DNA of 64,000 bases, taken from NCBI GenBank assembly GCA_029582165.1, contig CM055875.1, forward strand, positions 9,615,203-9,679,202, written 5' to 3'. Origin of the DNA: Portulaca oleracea (lineage: Eukaryota; Streptophyta; Magnoliopsida; Caryophyllales; Portulacaceae). The translations under genes were made by a program, and so were the position numbers. Each line of letters begins with the position of its first letter. The first letter of the stretch is position 1. The notes beneath the pieces are model-generated. The model was not told the origin of the DNA, did no database searches, and worked only from the letters and a program-made list of their open reading frames with translations. Of this stretch, positions 42,794-55,458 are shown one piece after another.

Positions 42794-45700
42794 TTCTCCC
42801 TTTCTTGAAAAGAGTTTGCCCTCAAACTTGGAATTTCTTCATCTTCATTATAATAAGGCTTAAGATCACACACATTGAAAGTACAACTTCCTTCATACTC
42901 ATCTTCCATCTTCAAACGATAAGCGTTATCACGAAGTCTTTCTAAGACCTCATAAGGACCTTCACCTCTCGGTTTCAATTTCCTTTTCTTACTTGAAATC
43001 ATCTTTCTTCAAGTGTAACCACACTAAATCTCCAGGCTTGAATATAACTTTCTTCCACTTTTGATTCACTTTCTCTTCAACCTTTTGAGTATATCTCTTA
43101 ATCTTCTCACGAACTTCCTCATGTAACTTCTTAATCTCCTCTACTCTTTTACTTGCTTCAAAGCTAAACTTCGTAGATGTAGAGATAGGAGATAAATCCA
43201 TGGGTTTAAGAGGATTTCTTCCATAGACAACTTCAAATGGAGATAACTTTGTAGCACGATTAGGACTTCTATTATATGCAAACTCAGCAATGCCTAACAA
43301 AGTATCCCAACTCTTCTTTTCTTTATTCACCAATGTCCTCAACAAAGCTCCCAAAGTTCGATTGACTACCTCCGTTTGTCCATCCGTTTGTGGATGACAA
43401 GCCGTGCTAAACTTGAGCTTTGTTCCCATTTTCTTCCAAAGAGTAACCCAAAAATGACTTAGAAACTTAGAGTCTCTATCACTCACCATAGTCTTGGGTA
43501 TGCCATGCAACTTCACAATTTCATCAAAATATAAAGTAGCAACTTTCGTAGCATCATATGTAGTGTTGCAAGGTACAAAATGAGCCATCTTTGAAAATCG
43601 ATCTACAACCACCATAATAGAATCTTTACCTCTTTGAGTTCGAGGTAGACCCACAATGAAGTCTAAACTCACATCTTCCCAAGGGTGATATGGAATAGGT
43701 AGCGGTGTATATAAGCCTTGTGGTAACACATGTGACTTGGCAAGGTTGCAAGTACCACATCTCTTAACAATATGCTCAACATCCTTCACCATGCTAGGCC
43801 AGAAGTAATAATCTCTCAACATCAAATAAGTCTTCTCTATACCAAAATGTCCTGCCAAGGCACCTTCATGGGCTTCTTGAATCAACAATTCGCGCAATGA
43901 GGTCCTTGGTATACATAATTGATTTCCTTTGAATAAGAAACCATCTTCGATATGAAACATTTCATGAGGATGTTTCTTTGCCAGCTCATATACTTCTTTG
44001 AAATCTTGATCATCTTGATATAAATCCTTAATATGTTCAAATCCAGCAACGTTAGAATCAAGAACATATGTAAGTAAGTACCTTCTCGATAGAGCATCGG
44101 CGCCCTTATTCAAATGCCCGGCCTTATGCTTGATCACAAACTGAAAAGCTTGCATAAATTCAACCCATTTTGCATGTTGTGGGTTAAGCTTGTGTTGGCC
44201 TTGGATAAACTTGAGGGCTTCATGATCACTATGTAGAATAAACTCTCCACTTAGTAGATAATGCCTCCAATGCTCAAAAGCTCTTATAATGGCATAGAAC
44301 TCCTTGTCATATGTACTAAACTTCCTTTTGGCATCATTCAACTTCTCGCTAAAGTAGGCTATTGGCCTTCCCTCTTGTGTAAGGACGGCACCAATACCAA
44401 CTCCACTAGCATCCACTTCTACTTCAAAAACTTTGTCAAAGCATGGCAAGGCTAGAAGAGGTGCATTACACAACTTCTCTTTGATGCCTTCAAACGCCAA
44501 TTGAGCGTTTTTATTCCATGTAAACTCCCTTTGCTTCAACAACTCAGTCATAGGAGCCAAAATAGTAGAGAAATTCTTGATAAACCTTCTATAAAATGAA
44601 GCTAATCCATGAAATGATCGTACCTCATGTATACTCGTTGGTGTTGGCCATTCTTGGATAGCTTTGACCTTTCCTTCGTCTACTTGAATCCCATTTTTGG
44701 AGAGCACATATCCAAGGAAGATGACCTTGGTTGAGAAGAATGAGCACTTCTCCAAGTTGGCGTAGAGCTTTTCTTTCTCCAAGATATACAAAACTAGCTC
44801 TAAATGCTTTACATGATCAATCTCACTTCTACTATATACAAGTATGTCATCAAAATATACAACAACACACTTTCCAATCAAAGGTTTCAATACATGATTC
44901 ATTAACCTCATGAAAGTAGAAGGAGCATTTGTTACACCAAAGGGCATTACTAACCATTCATATAAGCCTTCTTTGGTTTTGAAAGCCGTTTTCCATTCGT
45001 CTCCTTCACATATGCGGATTTGATGATATCCACTTTTCAAATCGATCTTTGAGAACACAATACTTCCATAGAGTTCATCAAGGAGATCCTCCAAACGTGG
45101 AATGGGGAAACGATATTTGATGGTGATTTTGTTGATGGACCTACAATCCATGCACATACGTTGGGTACCATCTTTCTTTGGAACAAGTAGCACTGGGACG
45201 GCACATGGACTCATGCTTGGACGAATAAGGCCCTTTTGGAGTAGCTCATCAACTTGCCTTTGAACCTCATGGGATTCCTTGGGGTTCATTCGGTAGGCTT
45301 GCTTATTTGGTAATGTAGTTCCCGGAATGAGATCAATCTTGTGTTCAATGTCCCTTCTTGGTGGCAATCCGTGGGGCATTTCTTTTGGAAACAAATGTCC
45401 AAACCTCCTCATCAAGGGTGAGAGCCGTGGATGATCTTTGGTTGGGGAAGCTTGTTCTTCTTGGATATTCGCCAATATCAACTCTTTTTGCTCATAGAAT
45501 TCATGTTGTTCCGCCTTTAGTAAAGATACAATGTTAGTCTCCCTTTCTTTCTCTTTTGTTGGTGGAGGCCGAATAGAAGAAGGGGGCAATGGAGCCAATG
45601 TAATCTTCTTCTTGTTGATGACGAATGAGTAGGTATTCAATCTTCCATCATGAGTGACATACCTATCAAAAAGCCACGGTCTACCAAACAAAATATGACA

Positions 45701-45913
45701 AGCATCCATGGGTATTACATCACACCATACATCATCTTTATAATTCTTCCCAATGGACAATGAGACTACTACACGTTTATCAACTCTAATGCCCTTCCCA
45801 TGGCTTAACCATTGAATATTATAAGGAGATGGGTGAGAACTTACATCCAAATTCAATGCATAATGGATCACAAGACAACCAAAATGCCAAGAAAGAACAC
45901 GGATCAAAAACAC
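42649..45913 (-). pseudogene. Array unit 2 gag-less pol, nearly open
   Basis: A 974-codon frame (45913-42989) starts in LTR sequence (MFLIRVLSWHFGCLVIHYA), crosses the gag deletion at 45856 and continues in frame into [13 protein letters not shown] of the protease C-terminal part. It then covers RT (YFDD near 44850), RNase H and integrase ([22 protein letters not shown]). The protease active-site Asp is lost with the deletion. A small deletion near 42990 in the GPY-like module shifts frame; the last 117 codons read at 43002-42649 and end in the LTR. Confidence 0.88.
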
Positions 45914-46485
45914 AAGTAAGAACTTGCAAGAGATGAATCAGATAAGGACCTTTACAACGAACTGAACAGCGGAAACTTTGATAGAATTGAGCTATGAAAC
46001 TCCTCGGATTGATACAGCCACACCACAATCTTCAAGAGCTCCTACTCCTCCTTTACACCACCCAAGAATGCTCAATCTTGGATTAGAAGAGAAGATTTCA
46101 TACGAAAATCCCAAAGGCAATTCGTTTTCTAGCCAAAACTAGAGAGAAAACAACACATTGTGTTTGTATTTGATTTATTGAATGAATATGAGATAATTGT
46201 CTTTACAAGAGACCCAAGAGGTCTATTTATAGGAATAGGAAAAACCCCTCCCTAGAAAGGCGCGTACATTCCGACAAGGCCCTTTAGGCGATACTACCCG
46301 ACAAGGCCCTTTACAAAACACTTACAACAAAGGCCCTTTATTATAACAAAGACTCTTGAGATAAAGAGCTCAAAAGTCCCTTAGCTTTGGAGATATTCAC
46401 GATGTAACCACTTGAAACAATCTGTAGCAGACTGGTAAGGTCCTTTAGTGCTTCCTCCTTATGCATAGAAGTATGATATGCATCA
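45856..46485 (-). repeat. Array unit 2, right-hand LTR (X subtype)
   Basis: The first two bases of the LTR end are missing at the deletion junction (AAATTCA joined to ATGCATAATGG). The GC patch near 46255 is rearranged (AGAAAGGCGCGTACATTCCG). Confidence 0.9.
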
Positions 46486-46579
46486 GGATATAGCAACACC
46501 ACCTTCAAGAGACCTTCAATTCCTTCCTTTCACCACTAAGGATGCCAACCTTAGCTAGAAGAAGGGGATGATTCGAATC
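46486..46579 (-). repeat. D LTR 94-bp piece, copy 3
   Basis: It has one visible change (TAGCAACACC for TAGCCACACC). Confidence 0.92.
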
Positions 46580-47226
46580 TGATGCATAATGGATCACAAG
46601 ACAACCAAAATGCCATGAAAGAACACGGATCAAAAACACAAGTAAGAACTTGCAAGAGATGAATCAGATAAGGACCTTTACAACGAACTGAACAGCGGAA
46701 ACTTGATAGAATTGAGCTACGAAACTCCTTTGATTGATACAGACACACCACAATCGTCAAGAGCTCTTACTCCTCCTTTACACCACCCAAGAATGCTCAA
46801 TCTTGGATTAGAAGAGATTATTTCACACGAAAAACCCAAAGGCAATTCGTTTTCTAGCCAAAACTAGAGAGAAAACAACACATTGTGTTTGTATTTGATT
46901 TATTGAATATGAGATAATATGTCTTTACAAGAGACCCAAGAGGTCTATTTATAGGAATAGGAATAGAAAAACCCCTCCCTAAAAACGTCACCCCAGCAAG
47001 GCCGCGTCACTCTAACAAGGCCCTTTAGGCGACACTACCCGTCAAGGCCCTTTACAAAACACTTACAACAAAGGCCCTTTATTACAACAAAGACTCTTGA
47101 GATAAAGAGCTCAAAAGTCCCTTAGCTTTGGAGATATTCACGATGTAACCACTCGAAACAATCTGTAGCAGACTGGTAAGGTCCTTTAGTGCTTTCTCCT
47201 GATGCATAGAAGTATGATATGCATCA
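46580..47226 (-). repeat. Array unit 3, 3' LTR (Y subtype)
   Basis: 647 bp with an intact GC patch and TATA box. Confidence 0.92.
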
Positions 47227-50200
47227 TTCTCCCTTTCTTGAAAAGAGTTTGCCCTCAAACTTGGAATTTCTTCATCTTCATTATAATAAGGCTTAAGATC
47301 ACACACATTGAAAGTACAACTTCCTTCATACTCATCTTCCATCTTCAAACGATAAGCGTTATCACCAAGTCTTTCTAAGACCTCAAAAGGACCTTCACCT
47401 CTCGGTTTCAATTTCCCTTTTCTCTTACTTGGAAATCTCTCTTTCTTCAAGTGTAACCACACTAAATCTCCAGGCTTGAATATAACTTTCTTCCTCTTTT
47501 GATTCACTTTCTCTTCAACCTTTTGAGTATATCTCTTAATCTTCTCACGAACTTCCTCATGTAACTTCTTAATCTCCTCTACTCTTTTACTTGCTTCAAA
47601 GCTAAACTTCGTAGATGTAGAGAGAGGAGATAAATCCATGGGTTTAAGAGGATTTCTTCCATAGACAACTTCAAATGGAGATAACTTTATAGCACGATTA
47701 GGACTTCTATTATATGCAAACTCAGCAATGCTTAACAAAGTATCCCAACTCTTCTTTTCTTTATTCACCAATGTCCTCAACAAAGCTCCCAAAGTTTGAT
47801 TGACTACCTCCGTTTGTCCATCCGTTTGTGGATGACAAGCCGTGCTAAACTTGAGCTTTGTTCCCATTTTCTTCCAAAGAGTAACCCAAAAATGACTTAG
47901 AAACTTAGAGTCTCTATCACTCACCATAGTCTTGGGTATGCCATGCAACTTCACAATTTCATCAAAATATAAAGTAGCAACTTTCGTAGCATCATATGTA
48001 GTGTTGCAAGGTACAAAATGAGCCATCTTTGAAAATCGATCTACAACCACCATAATAGAATCTTTACCTCTTTGAGTTCGAGGTAGACCCACAATGAAGT
48101 CTAAACTCACATCTTCCCAAGGGTGATATGGAATAGGTAGCGGTGTATATAAGCCTTGTGGTAACACATGTGACTTGGCAAGGTTGCAAGTACCACATCT
48201 CTTAACAATATGCTCAATATCCTTCACCATGGTAGGCCAGAAGTAATAATCTCTCAACATCAAATAAGTCTTCTCTATACCAAAATGTCCTGCCAAGGCA
48301 CCTTCATGGGCTTCTTGAATCAACAATTCGCGCAATGAGGTCCTTGGTATACATAATTGATTTCCTTTGAATAAGAAACAATCTTCGATATGAAACATTT
48401 CATGAGGATGTTTCTTTGCCAGCTCATATACTTCTTTGAAATCTTGATCATCTTGATATAAATCCTTAATATGTTCAAATCCAGCAACGTTAGAATCAAG
48501 AACATATGTAAGTAAGTACCTTCTCGATAGAGCATCGGCGCCCTTATTCAAATGCCCGGCCTTATGCTTGATCACAAACTGAAAAGCTTGCATAAATTCA
48601 ACCCATTTTGCATGTCGTGGGTTAAGCTTGTGTTGGCCTTGGATAAACTTGAGGGCTTCATGATCACTATGTAGAATAAACTCTCCACTTAGTAGATAAT
48701 GCCTCCAATGCTCAAGAGCTCTTATAATGGCATAGAACTCCTTGTCATATGTACTAAACTTCCTTTTGGCATCATTCGACTTCTCGCTAAAGTAGGCTAT
48801 TGGCCTTCCCTCTTGTGTAAGGACGGCGCCAATACCAACTCCACTAGCATCCACTTCTACTTCAAAAACTTTGTCAAAGCATGGCAAGGCTAGAAGAGGT
48901 GCATTACACAACTTCTCTTTGATGCCTTCAAACGCCAATTGAGCGTTTTTATTCCATGTAAACTCCCTTTGCTTCAACAACTCAGTCATAGGAGCCAAAA
49001 TAGTAGAGAAATTCTTGATAAACCTTCTATAAAATGAAGCTAATCCATGAAATGATCGTACCTCATGTATACTCGTTGGTGTTGGCCATTCTTGGATAGC
49101 TTTGACCTTTCCTTCGTCTACTTGAATCCCATTTTTGGAGAGCACATATCCAAGGAAGATGACCTTGGTTGAGAAGAATGAGCACTTCTCCAAGTTGGCG
49201 TAGAGCTTTTCTTTCTCCAAGATATACAAAACTAGCTCTAAATGCTTTACATGATCAATCTCACTTCTACTATATACAAGTATGTCATCAAAATATACAA
49301 CAACACACTTTCTAATCAAAGGTTTCAATACATGATTCATTAACCTCATGAAAGTAGAAGGAGCATTTGTTAGACCAAAGGGCATTACTAACCATTCATA
49401 TAAGCCTTCTTTGGTTTTGAAAGCCGTTTTCCATTCGTCTCCTTCACATATGCGGATTTGATGATATCCACTTTTCAAATCGATCTTTGAGAACACAACA
49501 CTTCCATAGAGTTCATCAAGGAGATCCTCCAAACGTGGAATGGGGAAACGATATTTGATGGTGATTTTGTTGATGGACCTACAATCCATGCACATACGTT
49601 GGGTACCATCTTTCTTTGGAACAAGTAGCACTGGGACGACACATGGACCCATGCTTGGACGAATAAGGCCCTTTTGGAGTAGCTCATCAACTTGCCTTTG
49701 AACCTCATGGGATTCCTTGGGGTTCATTCGGTAGGCTTGCTTATTTGGTAATGTAGTTCCCGGAATGAGATCAATCTTGTGTTCAATGTCCCTTCTTGGT
49801 GGCAATCCGTGGGGCATTTCTTTTGGAAACAAATGTCCAAACCTCCTCATCAAGGGTGAGAGCCGTGGATGATCTTTGGTTGGGGAAGCTTGTTCTTCTT
49901 GGATATTCGCCAATATCAACTCTTTTTGCTCATAGAATTCATGTTGTTCCGCCTTTAGTAAAGATACAATGTTAGTCTCCCTTTCTTTCTCTTTTGTTGG
50001 TGGTGGCCGATAGAAGAAGAGCGATGGAGCCAATGTAATCTTCTTCTTGTTGATGACGAATGAGTAGGTATTCAATCTTCCATCATGAGTGACATACCTA
50101 TCAAAAAGCCACGGTCTACCAAACAAAATATGACAAGCATCCATGGGTATTACATCACACCATACATCATCTTTATAATTCTTCCCAATGGACAATGAGA

Positions 50201-50348
50201 CTACTACACGTTTATCAACTCTAATGCCCTTCCCATGGCTTAACCATTGAATATTATAAGGAGATGGGTGAGAACTTACATCCAAATTCAATGCATAATG
50301 GATCACAAGACAACGAAAATGCCAAGAAAGAACACGGATAAAAAACAC
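47082..50348 (-). CDS. Array unit 3: uninterrupted 1088-codon gag-less pol (RT-RNase H-integrase)
   Basis: The only fully open pol in the window. About 20 codons from the LTR (MFFIRVLSWHFRCLVIHYA) are fused in frame to the protease C-terminal part ([13 protein letters not shown]). RT follows with [42 protein letters not shown] and [11 protein letters not shown]; RNase H with VDASGVGIGAVL and LHSDHEALKF; integrase with the HHCC finger ending [25 protein letters not shown] and GQTEVVNQTL, so D, D and E are present. The GPY-like module and LTR-encoded tail end at 47082. Gag, zinc knuckle and protease active site are deleted. No PBS or leader remains, so it cannot be a replicating copy; whether it is translated is unknown. 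Confidence 0.85.
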   Translation of the reverse strand: MFFIRVLSWHFRCLVIHYALNLDVSSHPSPYNIQWLSHGKGIRVDKRVVVSLSIGKNYKDDVWCDVIPMDACHILFGRPWLFDRYVTHDGRLNTYSFVINKKKITLAPSLFFYRPPPTKEKERETNIVSLLKAEQHEFYEQKELILANIQEEQASPTKDHPRLSPLMRRFGHLFPKEMPHGLPPRRDIEHKIDLIPGTTLPNKQAYRMNPKESHEVQRQVDELLQKGLIRPSMGPCVVPVLLVPKKDGTQRMCMDCRSINKITIKYRFPIPRLEDLLDELYGSVVFSKIDLKSGYHQIRICEGDEWKTAFKTKEGLYEWLVMPFGLTNAPSTFMRLMNHVLKPLIRKCVVVYFDDILVYSRSEIDHVKHLELVLYILEKEKLYANLEKCSFFSTKVIFLGYVLSKNGIQVDEGKVKAIQEWPTPTSIHEVRSFHGLASFYRRFIKNFSTILAPMTELLKQREFTWNKNAQLAFEGIKEKLCNAPLLALPCFDKVFEVEVDASGVGIGAVLTQEGRPIAYFSEKSNDAKRKFSTYDKEFYAIIRALEHWRHYLLSGEFILHSDHEALKFIQGQHKLNPRHAKWVEFMQAFQFVIKHKAGHLNKGADALSRRYLLTYVLDSNVAGFEHIKDLYQDDQDFKEVYELAKKHPHEMFHIEDCFLFKGNQLCIPRTSLRELLIQEAHEGALAGHFGIEKTYLMLRDYYFWPTMVKDIEHIVKRCGTCNLAKSHVLPQGLYTPLPIPYHPWEDVSLDFIVGLPRTQRGKDSIMVVVDRFSKMAHFVPCNTTYDATKVATLYFDEIVKLHGIPKTMVSDRDSKFLSHFWVTLWKKMGTKLKFSTACHPQTDGQTEVVNQTLGALLRTLVNKEKKSWDTLLSIAEFAYNRSPNRAIKLSPFEVVYGRNPLKPMDLSPLSTSTKFSFEASKRVEEIKKLHEEVREKIKRYTQKVEEKVNQKRKKVIFKPGDLVWLHLKKERFPSKRKGKLKPRGEGPFEVLERLGDNAYRLKMEDEYEGSCTFNVCDLKPYYNEDEEIPSLRANSFQERENDAYHTSMHQEKALKDLTSLLQIVSSGYIVNISKAKGLLSSLSQESLL

Positions 50349-50934
50349 AAGTAAGAACTTGCAAGAGATGAATCAGATAAGGACCTTTACAACGAACTGA
50401 ACAGCGGAAACTTTGATAGAATTGAGCTACGAAACTCCTCGGATTGATACAGCCACACCACAATCTTCAAGACCTCCTACTCCTCCTTTACACCACCCAA
50501 GAATGCTCAATCTTGGATTAGAAGAGAAGACTTCACACGAAAAACCCAAAGGCAATTCGTTTTCTAGCCAAAACTAGAGAGAAAACAACACATTGTGTTT
50601 GTATTTGATTTATTGAATGAATATGAGATAATTGTCTTTACAAGAGACCCAAGAGGTCTATTTATAGGAATAGGAAAAACCCCTCCCTAGAAGCGTCACC
50701 TCAGCAAGGCCGCGTTACCCCGACAAGGCCCTTTAGGCGATACTACCCGACAAGGCCCTTTACAAAACACTTACAACAAAGGCCCTTTATTACAACAAAG
50801 ACTCTTGAGATAAAGAGCTCAAAAGTCCCTTAGCTTTGGAGATATTCACGATGTAACCACTCGAAACAATCTGTAGCAGACTGGTAAGGTCCTTTAGTGC
50901 TTCCTCCTTATGCATAGAAGTATGATATGCATCA
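50291..50934 (-). repeat. Array unit 3, right-hand LTR (X subtype)
   Basis: Same deletion junction as unit 2 (AAATTCA/ATGCATAATGG). Confidence 0.9.
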
Positions 50935-51028
50935 GGATATAGCCACACCACCTTCAAGAGACCTTCAATTCCTTCCTTTCACCACTAAGGATGCCAACCT
51001 TAGCTAGAAGAAGGGGATGATTCGAATC
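50935..51028 (-). repeat. D LTR 94-bp piece, copy 4
   Basis: GGATA to GAATC, as copy 1. Confidence 0.92.
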
Positions 51029-51655
51029 TGATGCATAATGGATCACAAGACAACCAAAATGCCAAGAAAGAACACGGATCAAAAACACAAGTAAGAACTT
51101 GCAAGAGATGAATCAGATAAGGACCTTTACAACGAACTGAACAGCGGAAACTTGATAGAATTGAGCTACGAAACTCCTCGGATTGATACAGATACACCAC
51201 AATCTTCAAGAGCTCTTACTCCTCCTTTACACCACCCAAGAATGCTCAATCTTGGATTAGAAGAGAAGATTTCACACGAAAAACCCAAAGGCAATTCGTT
51301 TTCTAGCCAAAACTAGAGAGAAAACAACACATTGTGTTTGTATTTGATTTATTGAATATGAGATAATATGTCTTTACAAGAGACCCAAGAGGTCTATTTA
51401 TAGGAATAGGAATAGAAAAACCCCTCCCTACCGCGTCACTCTGACAAGGCCCTTTAAGCGACACTACCCGACAAGGCCCTTTACAAAACACTTACAACAA
51501 AGGCCCTTTATTACAACAAAGACTCTTGAGATAAAGAGCTCAAAAGTCCCTTAGCTTTAGAGATATTCGCAACATAACCACTTGAAACAATCTGTAACAG
51601 ACTGGTAAGGTCCTTTAGGGCTTCCTTCTGATGCATTGAAGGATGATATGCATCA
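51029..51655 (-). repeat. Array unit 4, 3' LTR (Y subtype)
   Basis: 627 bp; about 20 bp of the GC patch near 51428 is missing. Confidence 0.92.
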
Positions 51656-54600
51656 TTCTCCCTTTCTTGAAAAGAGTTTGTCCTCAAACTTGGAATTTCT
51701 TCATCTTCATTATAATAAGGCTTAAGATCACACACATTGAAAGTACAACTTCCTTCATACTCATCTTCCATCTTCAAGTGATAAGCGTTATCACCAAGTC
51801 TTTCTAAGACCTCATAAGGACCTTCACCTCTCGGTTTCAATTTCCCTTTTCTCTTACTTGGAAATCTCTCTTTCTTCAAGTGTAACCACACTAAATCTCC
51901 AGGCTTAAATATAACTTTCTTCCTCTTTTGATTCACTTTCTCTTCAACCTTTTGAGTATATCTCTTAATCTTCTCACGAACTTCCTCATGCAACTTCTTA
52001 ATCTCCTCTACTCTTTTACCTGCTTCAAAACTAAACTTCGTAGATGTAGAGATAGGAGATAAATCCATGGGTTTAAGAGGATTTCTTCCATAGACAACTT
52101 CAAATGGAGATAACTTTGTAGCACGATTAGGACTTCTATTATATGCAAACTCAGCAATGCTTAACAAAGTATCCCAACTCTTCTTTTCTTTATTCACCAA
52201 TGTCCTCAACAAGGCTCCCAAGGTTCGATTGACTACCTCCGTTTGTCCATCCGTTTGTGGATGACAAGCCTTGCTAAACTTGAGCTTTGTTCCCATTTTC
52301 TTCCAAAGAGTAACCCAAAAATGACTTAGAAACTTAGAGTCTCTATCACTCACCATAGTCTTGGGTATGCCATGCAACTTCACAATTTCATCAAAATATA
52401 AAGTAGCAACTTTCGTAGCATCATATGTAGTGTTGCAAGGTACAAAATGCGCCATCTTTGAAAATCGATCTACAACCACCATAATAGAATCTTTACCTCT
52501 TTGAGTTCGAGGTAGACCCACAATGAAGTCTAAACTCACATCTTCCCAAGGGTGATATGGAATAGGTAGCGGTGTATATAAGCCTTGTGGTAACACATGT
52601 GACTTGGCAAGGTTGCAAGTACCACATCTCTTCACAATATGCTCAACATCCTTCACCATGCTAGGCCAAAACTAATAATCTCTCAACATCAAATAAGTCT
52701 TCTCTATACCAAAATGACCTGCCAAGGCACCTTCATGGACTTCTTGAATCAACAATTCGCGCAATGAGGTCCTTGGTATACATAACTGATTTCCTTTGAA
52801 TAAGAAACCATCTTCAATATGAAACATTTCATGAGGATGTTTCTTTGACAACTCATATACTTCTTTGAAATCTTGATCATCTTGATATAAGCCCTTAATA
52901 TGTTCAAATCCAGCAACGTTAGAACCAAGAACATATGTAAGTAAGTACCTTCTCGATAGAGCATCGTCGCCCTTATTCAAATGCCCGGCCTTATGCTTGA
53001 TCACAAACTGAAAAGCTTGCATAAATTCAACCCATTTAGCATGTCGTGGGTTAAGCTTGTCTTGGCCTTGGATAAACTTGAGGGCTTCATGATCACTATG
53101 TAGAATAAACTCTCCACTTAGTAGATAATGCCTCCAATGCTCAAGAGCTCTTATAATGGCATAGAACTCCTTGTCATATGTACTAAACTTCCTTTTGGCA
53201 TCATTCAACTTCTCGCTAAAGTAGGCTATTGGCCTTCCCTCTTGTGTAAGGACGGCACCAATACGAACTCCACTAGCATCAACTTCTACTTCAAAAACTT
53301 TGTCAAAACATGGTAAGGCTAGAAGAGGTGCGTTGCATAACTTCTCTTTGATACCTTCAAACGCCAATTGAGCGTTTTTATTCCATGTAAACTCCCTTTG
53401 CTTCAACAACTCAGTCATAAGAGCCAAAATAGTAGAGAAATTCTTGATAAACCTTCTATAAAATGAAGCTAATCCATGAAATGATCGTACCTCATGTATA
53501 CTCGTTGGTGTTGGCCATTCTTGGATAGCTTTGACCTTTCCTTCGTCTACTTGAATCCCATTTTTGGAGAGCACATATCCAAGGAAGATGACCTTGGTTG
53601 AGAAGAATAAGCACTTCTCCAAGTTGGCGTAGTGCTTTTCTTTCTCCAAGATATACAAAACTAGCTCTAAATGCTTTACATGATCAATCTCACTTCTACT
53701 ATATACAAGTATGTCATCAAAATATACAACAACACACTTTCCAATCAAAGGTTTCAATACATGATTTATTAACCTCATGAAAGTAGAAGGAGCATTTGTT
53801 AGACCAAAGGGCATTACTAACCATTCATATAAGCCTTCTTTGGTTTTGAAAGTCGTTTTCCATTCGTCTCCTTCACATATGCGGATTTGATGATATCCAC
53901 TTTTCAAACCGATCTTTGAGAACACAACACTTCCATAGAGTTCATCAAGGAGATCCTCCAAACGTGGAATGGGGAAACGATATTTGATGGTGATTTTGTT
54001 GATGGACCTACAATCCATGCACATACGTTGGGTACCATCTTTCTTTGGAACAAGTAGCACTGACGCATAATGGACTCATGCTTGGACGAATAAGGCCCTT
54101 TTGGAGTAGCTCATCAACTTGCCTTTGAACTTCATGGGATTCCTTGGGGTTCATTCGGTAGGCTTGCTTATTTGGTAATGTAGTTCCCGGAATGAGATCA
54201 ATCTTGTGTTCAATGTCCCTTCTTGGTGGCAATCCGTGGGGCATTTCATTTGGAAACAAATGTCCAAACCTCCTCATCAAGGGTGAGAGCCGTGGATGAT
54301 CCTTGGTTGGGGAAGCTTGTTCTTCTTGGATATTCGCCAATATCAACTCTTTTTGCTCATAGAATTCATGTTGTTCTGCCTTTAGTAAAGATACAATGTT
54401 AGTCTCCCTTTCTTTCTCTTTTGTTAGTGGAGGCCGAATAGAAGAAGGGGACAATGGAGCCAATGTAATCTTCTTTTTGTTGATGACGAATGAGTAGGTA
54501 TTCAATCTTCCATCATGAGTGACATACCTATCAAAAAGCCACGGTCTACCTAACAAAATATGACAAGCATCCATGGGTATTACATCACACCATACATCAT

Positions 54601-54778
54601 CTTTATAATTCTTCCCAATGGACAATGAGACTAATACACGTTTATCAACTCTAATGCCCTTCCCATGGCTTAACCATTGAATATTATAAGGAGATGGGTG
54701 ACAACTTACATCCAAATTCAATGCATAATGGATCACAAGACAACCAAAATGCCAAGAAAGAACACGGATCAAAAACAC
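51511..54778 (-). pseudogene. Array unit 4 gag-less pol, broken
   Basis: It has the same LTR-protease fusion start as units 2 and 3 (54778). A local rearrangement at about 54060 (GACGCATAATGGAC for GACGGCACATGGAC) shifts frame. RT, RNase H and the integrase finger are then open (54060-52672, with YFDD near 53720) until a TAG in DY*FWP at 52670. The rest of the integrase is open (52659-51511). The same TAG occurs in unit 5 (57120), and the integrase/tail variants here (ELSKKHP, SGYVANISK) match unit 5 and A-beta rather than units 1-3. Confidence 0.88.
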
Positions 54779-55364
54779 AAGTAAGAACTTGCAAGAGATG
54801 AATCAGATAAGGACCTTTACAACGAACTGAACAGCGGAAACTTTGATTGAATTGAGCTACGAAACTCCTCGGATTGATACAGCCACACCACAATCTTCAA
54901 GACCTCCTACTCCTCCTTTACACCAGCCAAGAATGCTCAATCTTGGATTAGAAGAGAAGATTTCACACGAAATACCCAAAGGCAATTCGTTTTCTAGCCA
55001 AAACTAGAGAGAAAACAACACATTGTGTTTGTATTTGATTTATTGAATGAATATGAGATAATTGTCTTTACAAGAGACCCAAGAGGTCTATTTATAGGAA
55101 TTGGAAAAACCCCTCCCTAGAAGCGTCACCTCAGCAAGGCCGCGTTACCCCGACAAGGCCCTTTAGGCGATACTAACCGACAAGGCCCTTTACAAAACAC
55201 TTACAACAAAGGCCCTTTATTACAACAAAGACTCTTGAGATAAAGAGCTCAAAAGTCCCTTAGCTTTGGAGATATTCACGATGTAACCACTCGAAACAAT
55301 CTGTAGCAGACTGGTAAGGTCCTTTAATGCTTCCTCCTGATGCATAGAAGTATGATATGCATCA
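54721..55364 (-). repeat. Array unit 4, right-hand LTR (X subtype)
   Basis: Same gag-deletion junction as units 2 and 3. Confidence 0.9.
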
Positions 55365-55458
55365 GGATATAGCCACACCACCTTCAAGAGACCTTCAATT
55401 CCTTCCTTTCACCACTAAGGATGCCAACCTTAGCTAGAAGAAGGGGATGATTCGAATC
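55365..55458 (-). repeat. D LTR 94-bp piece, copy 5
   Basis: GGATA to GAATC, as copy 1. Confidence 0.92.
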
